DNA of 64,000 nt, taken from contig JAUTXW010001345.1 in the NCBI GenBank assembly GCA_030620095.1, forward strand, positions 881,001-945,000, given 5' to 3'. The notes beneath the pieces are model-generated. The model did no database searches, was not told the origin of the DNA, and was given only the letters and a program-made list of their open reading frames with translations. The DNA comes from Kuschelorhynchus macadamiae. Lineage: Eukaryota; Arthropoda; Insecta; Coleoptera; Curculionidae. Numbering within the stretch: position 1 is the stretch's first letter; each line of letters opens with the position of its first letter. Position numbers and translations under genes: made by a program. Shown here piece after piece: positions 36,102-48,100 of the stretch.

Positions 36102-39100
36102 AAAGAAATAATAATTGGCTAAAAATGGAACATTTATGTTAAACAAATATCAATAAAAAATATTTAACTTACTGCTAAGTGCAATTATTAAAAGAAAACT
36201 TTTCTGTGTCCAGCCCCCATGACCCCCCTGGCTCCGTATATATATATAGTATACGTATATATATATTATTAGGACCGGCATGTAACAGGAATACGATATT
36301 GGTAGTATACAATATTTTAATTTAATTGAAATGTGAAATGGTGAAATTTCAGGCGTAAACACTTGAGTTAATAACTTGAAACACGAGAAATTATTTTTAA
36401 AAAATCGATTTTATTTCATAGGCGTACAAAGAGAACTGACTTCAAAATGCATTTTAGTTATATTTATAAGTTCAGTAATGCTTATGTTGCATGAGAACGA
36501 AAAGATAAAAGTTTAAGAATTGCAAGTGCATAAATGCAGAATTGCAGTTCTCACGGGAACGTAACTCCTCCCCTCTAAGTTGAAAGCACATTCTTAAAGA
36601 CGTGTTTTTAAAAATTAGCAAACATTTTAAAGATTATTAATAGTTTAGAAACTTCTATTATTTTCTTCAATATCTAAAGTATCAGAGTTTGCATTTGATT
36701 GTTTCTTCTTAGGCTTTTTTACAAGTTTTTTGTATATGAAAAATATAATAATTGTTGAAGTAAGTATGTAAAGTAAAATTGTCCAAAAACTGGTCTCCTT
36801 TACATAAGTCGTTTCTTCTAGAGCTTTCTTCTGGTTTTTCCAATTTGTCTTCGATCCCTTTAGTAGTTTTTAGATTTACGTAGTTTAAGTTCATACTAGG
36901 AGGGCTGTAGAATGCATTTCGGTTTTCCTTAATTAGACTTAGATTAAGGGTAGGTAGATTAATTCCATTAAATATTTTAATTGGCTTGATTTGTATGTTT
37001 CAAGCGTAATTGACTTTACATCCTGGGAATGACTCAAGAAGATAGGAAACGTATAGGGGTATGTTATCTTCGGATTTTTGAATATTTACGATGACAATTA
37101 TTTGTATTGATACTGTTATCAGCCATTTGTCGTCATTATTTTTGTTGTCTGAATCTCGTGCCGTTGAGTTTCAAATGGGTGGCAAAACGTAATATTTGGG
37201 TGATGTTTAATGAGTTGAACAACGCAGGAGGGGCTGTCTTCGACAAACGTGGTATGGGCTTCTTTACAAGAATATTTCTGTGGTTCGATTTCGTGACATC
37301 TTTGTTCCATATAGGCATATTTTGTATGGCCTAATGCTAGGTAGGGTTTATAAGGAATATTTACAAGAAATGATCGATTATTGAGAATTGGTAAAGGAAA
37401 TAACCTAAAATATTGATATATCTCCGATTCCACAAGAAGAAGTTTTTTAAGAAACTTTTAATTTCTATGATTTTTTCGAAATTAATTATACTTTTATAAG
37501 TTACTTCTAAAGGGAGTTTATCTGAGCCTAAATGATTGTGTAAGTTCTTTATTTCTATAAATAGTTCATTTGGGTCTATTATTGAATTATAAAGTACATT
37601 AATTTTTGCAAAAGTGATACCAATTTCGATTTTATTCAGAATAACGTAGATTTATAAATAGTTATTTGATTGATTATTTTATATATTAAATAAAATTTGT
37701 AATTGCGTATTTGTTTCATTTGAACTTTATTAACTATGTTTCTGATTTTAGTACCATTTGATTATGTGTGATATTAGATACGATTGTTTTAAATGCATTA
37801 ATAGTAGCTTCTAAAAGTGTAATTTGATTAACAGAGTCAATTTTTAATTTATTTTGGTTTTCTTGTAATTTCGTGATTTTGGCTTCAATTTGCTCTGCTT
37901 CTAACTATCATAATAAAAGAGGTCTTTTATTATGATAGAAAGTATCTATTCTTTTTCAAGTGTACATAATGTATTAAAAGAATTAAAATATTCCCTATGG
38001 TATATATATATATATATATTCATTTTGCTTGTGTTCGAATATTTTGAAATTGGTTAATTAAAGGGGTTAAGTTAATATCTTTAACGAATGTCCAGTAATT
38101 GGATTTAAGTTTAGCGGTTCCCATTTTGAATGGTAGTATTTCCGGGTGTTTATTTAAATCGTGAAATTTTACGATACCACCGACGATGGTCCAGCATAGC
38201 AATGTACTGAAGATAATTCCGATTTTCATTTTTAAACTAAGGTCGAATAGGAGAGGCGATGTGGTCCTATCCTTGGTTAACTGCTATGAGGATGGGACGA
38301 TGTGTTGTTCCCAAACTCGCACCAATAGGACGCTGGACGATACTGTTCCAAATCCCTGGTCAATTTTGAGTTTCTTGATACACCCTGAAGATTTGTGCTT
38401 ATCCGATTTTGACACAAATCGTTGAAACAAAATCAGAAATTCCAAAAAAAACCGACTGCGCCATTTAACAACTCGAAACACGAGAAATTATTTTTAAAAA
38501 ATCAATTTTATTTCATAAGCGTACAAAGAGAACTGACTTCAACGTAAGTATAAGGACTTTTTTTATTCAAAATATTATTAGTTATTTCCTTTTCTGAATC
38601 AGGCACGTAGCCAGGTTTGATATAGGTATGCTGCTCAAAACTAGTGAATCATACTTTCTTTCGAAGCACTCACTTTGAAGTATATTGTATATAATCTACA
38701 AGCAAGTTCAAACTGTGGAAACAAAATATAAAATCATTCTGGCGGCCAAATAGAGAAATGTTCGGCATATTACGGCATGGGCCGTGGGTTCGACAGTCCT
38801 GCTATTGGTCTTAGTTCGTTGTCCCGTACAAACATAACGAAAGTTACTTGTTTTAGCGCCGCTTTGGAGAAACCCACGACAGTAGGAAGGTTACTAAGAA
38901 ATTGCAAAATCAAAATTCTGGACGTAGAAACCAAACAACCTGTAGCGCTGGGTCAAGTCGGTGAATTATATTTTAATGGAGATGGGCTAATGTTGGGGTA
39001 AGGTATTCTAAAGCAATGTTCATAAAATTAATAAAATATTCGCAATTTTTGAAATTGATGGTGATTTTTCGAGTCTAACTTTGACTTTAGTTGTAGAAAA

Positions 39101-42100
39101 TAATAACTATACGATTTTTAAAATTTAAGTTTTAGATGAAAACCAAGCAGTACTTCGCTGATATATTACCTAGTTTTCTTTCTATTTGTGATGTCATATA
39201 TTTAAAATCCAAAGTTATTTAATTACTTAGTCAATATTTTACCTTCAATTATATGAAAATATTAACTTCCACAACCTGGCTTGTACATTTTCCATTGCAA
39301 TTGTTGAATGCTCACAATCATTCGGTGTTTTCTCTTACTGATTATGAATAAAAAGGTTACTTTTATCTTCAACAATGGGCTGTATTTACTAATTTGTGTA
39401 AACAACGTTCTGCTAGGCACGGCGGTCTGATTAAAAAGACGAATTCATTGCAGCGTTGCCACTTTTATTAAAAGAACATGGTTGCCAGAGTTATGGCGCG
39501 TTTTTTGAAATATTTGTAAATTAGAGACCAAACAGTGGTAGCTAACGAAGGGACCACCATGAGGAACAGCTGCTCAACGAAACCGCACATATTTTTTGCA
39601 AATATTTACAAGTTTTAAGAACACTGTCGGCAGATATGAAGATATATTAAAAGATATAATTCGAAGAATTATACAAAGATGTACGCACCAAAAAATAATT
39701 CCAGTATAATCTGAAATGTCAAAAAGGAGAATAAGCGATTTTAAAAATGGATAAAAAACTTAGTTCCTACCAACTAAGTAGGTACTCGATATATATGAAT
39801 AAAATAAATAACAGTATTAGGTATTTTCAGTACTTAGTAAGATAATAAGTGCAAACAAAATTTCCGGAAAAAATGTTGATCACTTTTCTTAATAAAAGCA
39901 ACACTGCACGTGGTCGATATGCAGAAAAAAACGAAATCCGAAGGATGAGAGATTTTTTCGACTTATTGACCATACCAAAAAGTTGTTGGAATTTTGGCAT
40001 ACTTCAAAGGTTAAACTACTACTCCCCTCTTCTAGTTCGACAGGATTGACTGGAAAACAAAGAGCGAGTTTCAAGGGGCAGTTTGAGAATAACTTTAAAT
40101 TTTATTGCAAGATATAGGTATCAAACAAAAATTTAAATACACCATTCGATTCTGCTTTAAAAACCGCTCACCCTAAAATAGTAGTTTACCTAACAAGTGC
40201 GATTGCGTGCGGAAAAGTCACTTTACGCACGTGTAAGGTACACTATTTTTTCTACAAGCGTGCGGAAAAACCCAAAAGTTAAAAAGAATCGTTTATTTAT
40301 CAAATACATAATCATAAATTTATTATTAACAACATAAATAGTAAACGTGCAGCTTGCCGCATTTTGTAAATTAATTGAAGAGGCTAGATTTTTTTCCAAG
40401 GAATTCGGGGACTTGTAGGTTGGGTTTGTATTTTCCAGTTCTCTTTCACGAGAACTTATTGTTGTAACCGTCGCCGAGGAGGTAACTTTTTGCTTGGAAG
40501 AGGTCGATTTGGTAGACTGCACTGGTGAAAGTTGGTGACTAGTGGAAGCAATGGCATTGAAGTTCAATGCTTTATTGGATGGATTCATTTGAAGACTTGC
40601 TGAGCTTTCTAAATAACCTTCTGCCACGGTTGAGGATTTCCAGCCTCTAAGGCGTTTAAGATTTGTTATTCCTTCTCCGGAATCTGCAAGCATTGTGGCG
40701 GCTGAACGTCGGAAACTGTGGAATGTATATAGTTTAGGATTTGAGAGCTTCAGATAACCTACAATATTTGATGGCATTTTTCCAAAGGTGTTTACTCCGA
40801 CGCATTGTACTGTGCAAGCTCCTTTCTCGTAGTTTACAAAAAAACGTCTCTGTGGCGTTTCTTGCTTTCTTAAAATCGCATATTTTCTGACCAATTTTAA
40901 ATATTCTCCACATTCGGCTTCATCAGATAGTACAAAGTACAAAGCTTCTATAACGGTAATTTTTGGTGTCTGGAATATTTATTAATAAAATATTTTCTTT
41001 TTCTTCAGTATGATCCAATGACATATTTGTTAGTTCTTCTCGGCGACATGCGCCGGCCAAACCAAATATAGTTGCTACTTTAATATGGAGATAAATTTCG
41101 TCAGACGCTTCATTCATAAATTTAGAAATTTCCTCTTTTGAAAAAATTTTCGCCTTCTTTGGTCTAAATCAAACATTTTGTTTTTTTAAATAGGCCGTGA
41201 CTTTGAAAAACTTGCTTAAATCCATCCATGTTTTGGAAAGTTGGGCAAAATATGCCAAAAAAACGGGTTCTTTCAAAGTTTTGATGCCTTTAGTTTGACA
41301 CCAGGTTTTAAACAGACATATTCTTTCTCATACTATGACGAGATTTTGATGGTAGCAGATTGAAGTTTGCAGTTCTAGCTGCTTCCAACACTGACTCTGG
41401 CAAATCGTCGTCTGAAGAATCCATTAGAAACACTTTTACTCAGGTTTTACTACGATAAACATCAGCAACAGCAAAATTGGTTTTGATTGACAGTGAATGA
41501 CAAGCGTATTTTTACTTTGTGTCTATGGTGATTCAAACTGGGAATAAAAAAAGCAACTGTTTATCATTGCATAACATTGATTTTATAAGGCGTAATACGA
41601 GAGCCTTTAAAAATTTTTTTAAAACACGTTTTACACGTTTGACATATTTTTTACTATTTTGTTGAAAATTGTAGCAGGATTCTAGCAAATTTATGTTCTT
41701 AAAAATCATTTTGCTGACTATAAGCGTATCAATATATTTTTAAAATTATAATCAGTAAGTATATTTCAAAAAAATGGGGTTATTTACTTTTCCGTACTAG
41801 TGTAGAAAAGTATATTTTTTCCGCACTAGCGTAATAATTATATATTTTATAAGGATCTAAATAACGATCATTATGAGACTAGCCGTGAGTATTAACACAC
41901 AATGCATCAGCTAAGGCTGATTACGAGGCTTCAGCCACAGAATTAATTGTTTTTAATTCTGTGCTTCAGTCGAAGCTCATATTCCACGACGTGTGTCATA
42001 ATGATTGTTTTCAATCCAAATAATATGCACTTGTCCACATTTCGATAGTTTTCTATTTTCAAATAAACGAGTTACCCCGTATCTCAGTTGTTTGAAAAGA

Positions 42101-45100
42101 TACAAGGTTGTGGTTTTCACATCACTATGCTATTTTTCTGAAACGAAAGATACCGTAATTCTAAGATACAGAGTAAAATTGAAAATGTTGCATTTTGGGA
42201 CCCCCCTGGTATCTTGGTTATCATTTAACTTATCAGAAAAGTAAAGAGTGATTCTAAGGTAGTTTTTTTTACGCAGAATTCACTAGTATGTTTTGATTTT
42301 TGCTGCGGGTAGTCATTTTTCTGACAAGACCCAAGGTTTTTTTAACTAGGACACCCTATATATTTTTAAATATTCTGTTTGCGCTTTTTAAGAGCTCTTC
42401 AAAAACATTTAACACTCGATGTTTATTTCCAGTATTAAGTGCAATATTAGCACTATATATTAAAAAAAAATCTTAGTAGGCCCAGACGGATTTGAAATTT
42501 CACTTTTTAATACCTGCTAGTTCAATTAAAAAGCTAACAACCAAACATAAAAATAATTAAACATAAAAAAGAATCTAAAAGTATTAATAGCTAATATTTT
42601 TAAAGTTTCTCACCTCAAGGCATTCAAAAAAATAAATGGCCGCCACCATAACTCTCTAAAAAGAAGAAATCCAGAACCGATAAATCGGGTTACCAAGGTG
42701 GCCACTTTACAGGTCCATTGGTTCCAATCCAGTGCCATGGAAAGTTTGCATCTAGATTGTCTCTCACTATCTGAGCAATATGACCGGGAGCTCCGTTTTG
42801 CTGCAAATACACATCATTGAGTAGTGTAAAAGTTTACTGAATAAAAATACAAGTTGCGGCACTTGAACACGTGACTCGATCTACCTATTCCTCGCGTCCC
42901 GCCCCGGCTGGTACATTCTGGGTACCGGTCGGGTCTCCGGCACATACACAGTTGGTGAGGCTTCGTGATGGCGCCAGTTTGTTATTGTGGTATATAGCGA
43001 TAACAAACAAAAAATTTACTTCTTTGACAAACATGAGCCAATATGCCTATTAGATTTTGCTCTGTAAATGGTTGTAAAAAACATGTTTTATCAATTCCGT
43101 CGTTTCGTCTGTCGGTCTGCATGTCTGTCTATTAGTTCGCGACATAGCTTAAATACTACTTACTCGATTGACTCCGAATTTTGATCAAAAATTAAAGGTC
43201 ATAATTATTAGAGTGATGTATTATTTGGGGTTAAGGTTTAGTAAAAAAGCAAGTCTTTTTTTAAATTGTCGATATTTTCCAACTTTAGTGTTGCATCCTC
43301 AAAACACATAGATTCCATATCCTGCATGAAACCCATATTATCAGTCTTTACCTACTCCGTTGGTTTGCAGATATTTCCCAGATATTAAATGTCTAAATGG
43401 TTTTCGTTCCTCTTGTTAGGTTGGACTGGCGTATTATTTGGGGTTGGGATCCAGTAAAAAGGCAACACTTTTTTTAACTGTCGACGTTTTGCTATTTTAT
43501 TGTTGCGTCCTCAGGACACATATAAATTCTATAACCCACATTATCAGTGTTTACCTATTACGCTGGTCCGCAGATATTTCCCAGATATTAAAATTCTAAA
43601 TGGTTTTCGTTAACGATCCTTTAGTTGTTATGTTAGAGTGGTGCATTATTTGGCGTTGGGATCCAGTAAAAAAACAATAGATTTTTTTAAACTGTCGACG
43701 TTTCATTATTTTATTGTTGCATCCTCAGGACACATAAATTCTATAACCCACATTATCAGTCTTTACCTACTACGTTGATCCGCAGTTATTTCCCAGATAT
43801 TAAGTTTCTAAATAGTTTCGTTAACGATTCTCTTGTTTTTATGTTAGAGTGGTGTATTATTTGGGGTTAGCATCAGTAAAAAAAAACAGACTCTATTTTT
43901 AAATTGTCGACGTTTCGCAATTTCATTGTTGCATCCTCAGGGCGAAACGAAATAGCAGCAAAATAAATTTTTTAAAAAATCATCGTAAAGAAATTTTGTT
44001 TAATTAACTTTAAATTTTGCAGAAAAATTAAATGTGCAAATGGGATAGATTGGTACGAATTCAACATGGCGTAACAAAATGGCGGTATGTGTCAATGTAA
44101 AAACAATGTATTAAATTTATTTTAAATGATGCCTAAAAGTTAAGTGTGACATAGGTAGAAAGAAAATGGTAAAATATTGGTAGGAATCCAATATCATGAA
44201 ATAAAATGGCGTCCAATAAAAAGGAAAAGGATATGTAACACTTATATACCGTGCCTATGTACTGAAGTAAACTGAGTCACACTTCACTATTCCGTACAAA
44301 TGGAAAAAAAACGAGGGAAGTTCCGAGTAAAGGAAATTTACCAATTTTTTAATTTATATAATAAAAATATTGTATTCTTAAAATCACTATATTTCAATAA
44401 CATTTAAAAATGTAATTGCAAAATATTAAACTAGTCCGAAGACAAAATTCAATTCAATAATTTTTGTCTAAAGTTATTATTTATACTTTTGAAATTCCCT
44501 GGTAGATAAATATTCGTAGCGCGAAGCCAAACTACTTTTAAACAGCTCGGTACCAGGAGGCGGTGGCGATGGGGTTTGAAATTAGACGGCTCGCTTTTTA
44601 TGTGCGATTTTCAAAGTACCGACGACGGCCGAGTGCGGCAACTTATATTTTTATTCAGTAAACTTTGGTAGTGCCAAATGAATATCTTCGGATATTTCAG
44701 GCACAACTATTTCCAGAATATCAAAGTATTTAATTGCAGTAAGAGCGCCGTCATAGATTTCATAGATGATTGAAGAATGAAACATGAAACATTAAATCCA
44801 AACCTGACTTCCCTTTCACGTGGAAAAATAACATGCTTAAACCCTATCAGCACTGGTAAAATGTGGCTCATCGGGCCATATAACAATTCTTTCAATGGCT
44901 TTGTACTGCATTGGCAAATTCAAATTGGACTAATCTAGTCGCCGTTCTGCGTCACGAAGATGTAAATTTTGTAGCAAATGAAATGTATAGGGTTTAAACT
45001 TGTATTTTTTTTAATTGTTTGAACACTGGAATTAACAATTTTACGACAAGAATTAGTTGGAACTGCCTCGACCGAAGCCATGTTCAATTACATTTTTATT

Positions 45101-48100
45101 CTTAAAAAAATTCTTTTATCTCGTTGTCTTCTTTCTGGATATCTACAAGGATATCATGTTTTAAATAATTAACTAGAATGAGAAAAATATAAATATGTAT
45201 AATATTACCTGTTTGAATATAGTTCTAAAGCTTCATCTGTGTTTTCATCGCACTGGATATAAGTTAACGAGTATGCCGTATTTTTCATAATGTTAAATGA
45301 GAAGTCTAAGAATTAAAAATTTTAACGCAAACCGAGAAACAATACAGCAAAGATGTTCGCTATTCTGACATAAACTACTTTCGTTATTTCAAATGTCCAC
45401 CTTGGCTTACTAAGATTTTCTGATTTTTAAATATATATAGAGCTTAATATTGAAAATAAACATAGAGTGTTATACATGTTTGAAAACCTTGTAAAAACAA
45501 AAACAAAATATTTAAAAATATATAGGGTGACCCATTTCAAAAACCTAACTTTGGGTCACATCATAAAAATGACTACCCACAGCAAAAATCAAAATAAATC
45601 ACTGGACTACCTGGAATACCTTAGAAACACTTTTTACTCTTCTGTTAAAAAAAGTTAAAAGATAAATGCAACATTTTCAATTTCACCATGTATCTAAGAA
45701 ATAAAGCGGATAAAAATTTCGGCATCTTTCGTTTCACCAAAAAGCAGCATAGTAATGTAAAAACGGCAACCCTGTATCTTTCCAAATAACCGAGATATCC
45801 CATGAAACCATCGAAATCTGGACACCATGTACAAAACCTTATCTTCTGGCGTCAATTGAGTTAAATATTGTCAAATTTTGTTAAAAGATATTACCAAAAG
45901 GCAGTTCTTTTCTCGTAGCTAAGTTCATTGTTTCAGGACTATAAGGAATCCTTTAGGGTCCTAGGTCTATAATGCATTAAAGTGCTTAATCCCAAAAATG
46001 TGTCCCTTTGAGTCCTTTGACACTAAAAATAGCGATCAAATTGATGTCATTATGACACGGCGAAAGACAAAATGGGTTTTCCAATTTACAAAATTTTTGG
46101 TTTCATTACTTTATTTGAAAATTCTTGGAATATTGTGCTACTTTGTTATTAAACCAACTGAATCATTTTAAGATATTTCAAAGATAATACCGGGACGATA
46201 GCAGCAATAGAAAAAGGCTATTTCAAAACTGGTGATCTTGCTAAACTGGACAGTGAAGGATGGATATATTTGGAAGGTAGACTAGAAGACATGATTTACT
46301 ACGAAAATGCATCGTAAGATATTCAAATTACCGTAATTATTCACCATTAATTTATCATAGTAACTATAAGTACCGTAAACTGGGGTTATTTTGCCAACCG
46401 GGGCAACTTTGCCTGACCGCCACTTAACAAACAAAAAAATAATTATTTTTAAATCTGGCAACGCTACTTTAATACTGTTAGCGGTAGAACACTACGCGAC
46501 CAACAAGTATTATACAGTGCAAGTCTGGATCTTGGCGAAGCGGTGTGTAATATGTGCTAGTCATGTAAGTAAAAGTTTTATTTTAACGTCGTAAAATCAT
46601 GTTGCTATGCTAAGGTTTGTCAAATAAAAACAATTGAAACTTGAATTCTGATTTTAACGTCACCTATACCTATGCATATATGAGTTCTATTTATGCTATT
46701 AACATTTTTCTAGATGCCAAATTTCATATAGCTTTGGCGGTTGGCAAAGTTACCCCAGATATTTATCAGATTTTTTTTTCAGAAAATGGTTCGAACATAT
46801 AAGAGACAAATGGGTGCGCGGCGTTATAAAGACTATTCCGAAGAGCAATTGCAGAGAGCTGTTCTACTGATTAAAACTAATCAAATGAAATACACTGAGG
46901 CATCCAAAACCTTCAATATTCCTAGAAGAACCTTAATAAATAAGGTTAAAAAAATACATATAGGTCCTGTAGGAGCACCCCAGCTAATCTCCCCGGAGAT
47001 TGAACTGAATGTAAGTTTTTTTAAACCTTTGAAGGTAGTTTGGGGCCGAATAATAACAACCTACAAAATAAAAAATCCACGAGATAGTACTGTCAACAAA
47101 AGTACTTTCCCCCATTTATTAAAAAAACTTATTGAAGAAATAAAATTAAAAGACGAACAAATTATTCAAAACGGATTTCGAGCAACAGGCATTTACCCTT
47201 GTAACAGAGAGGAGGTTCTTAATAGAATGCCTAAGATTTGAGAAAACCAACAGTGAGATTAGCGACACCTTGTTGAATTTCCTTAAAGAAAGTAGAGCTC
47301 CTTCAGAAGCAAGCACCCCCAAAAGAAAGAAGAAGGTCAAAATAGAACCTGGAAAATCTGTTACAAGTGAGGATTTAACTTCTCGTGTTCCTGAAGAAAA
47401 GCAACGTGCAAAAAAAAAATAGAAGATCTGAAGAATATGACTGGACCATTGAAAGTGAATTTGAAGACCATTTTGAATTAGATGACGTCGAGGTTTCCCA
47501 AAAGACTGATAACCACAATAACGAACCTCAGGCACATTGCTCCCGTGATACTGTCACCAGTAAGACTGATAACCGCAATAACGAGCCTAAAGCCCATTGT
47601 TCCCGTGATATTGTAACTAAAAAGACTGAAGATGAATCTAAATTAGTTAGAGTTAAAAATTCCGATTTCCTACTTGTAGCACTTTTAGGTAAAAAACAAT
47701 ACAAGCATTTCGTTGCACGTGTAATTGAAAAAGAAAAGGACTGTTGTAATGTAAAGTTTTTAAGACTAAAATCACAAAATAGATTTTATTTTCCTAATAT
47801 CGATGATACAGGTATTATTCTCGAACACGATATTGTGACTATTTTAGAATCGCCAAAACTTACATCAACATCAAGAGAAATATTTACATTCGAAAATTTT
47901 GATTTTACCAAATATAACATGTTTTAGTTCTTTGTTTCGTAAAGTATGTTTTAACCATTTTTGTTATCTAAGAGTTACCTAAGTATTATTTTGTAACAAA
48001 CGTTGTGTGTTGATTTGCAAATAGGTAAATGTTCCTCACTTTTCTTAAAAATATGCGTTTTTAATGTTAAAATGTATACCTGTTTTATTATGTTTAATAA

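Larger units (their letters stand above)
36368..38541 (-). mobile_element. Errantivirus (gypsy-group) remnant with env but no gag-pol
   Basis: Minus strand, in order: the last 78 bp of a 5' LTR (38541-38464), a primer-binding site complementary to tRNA-Ser (TGGCGCAGTCGG, 38463-38452), about 220 bp of leader, an env remnant, a purine tract (36577-36566) and a 3' LTR (about 36565-36368) with a TATAAATA box and AATAAA. The two LTR pieces share about 75 bp at about 95 percent identity. No gag or pol sequence lies between the PBS and env. Confidence 0.75.

Noticed and set aside
37107..37334. Plus-strand 75-codon frame
   Set aside because: Antisense shadow of the errantivirus env remnant.
43218..43945. 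CRISPR-like array
   Set aside because: Regular spacing, but 212-bp units with full-length similarity and no spacer structure; the genome is eukaryotic.
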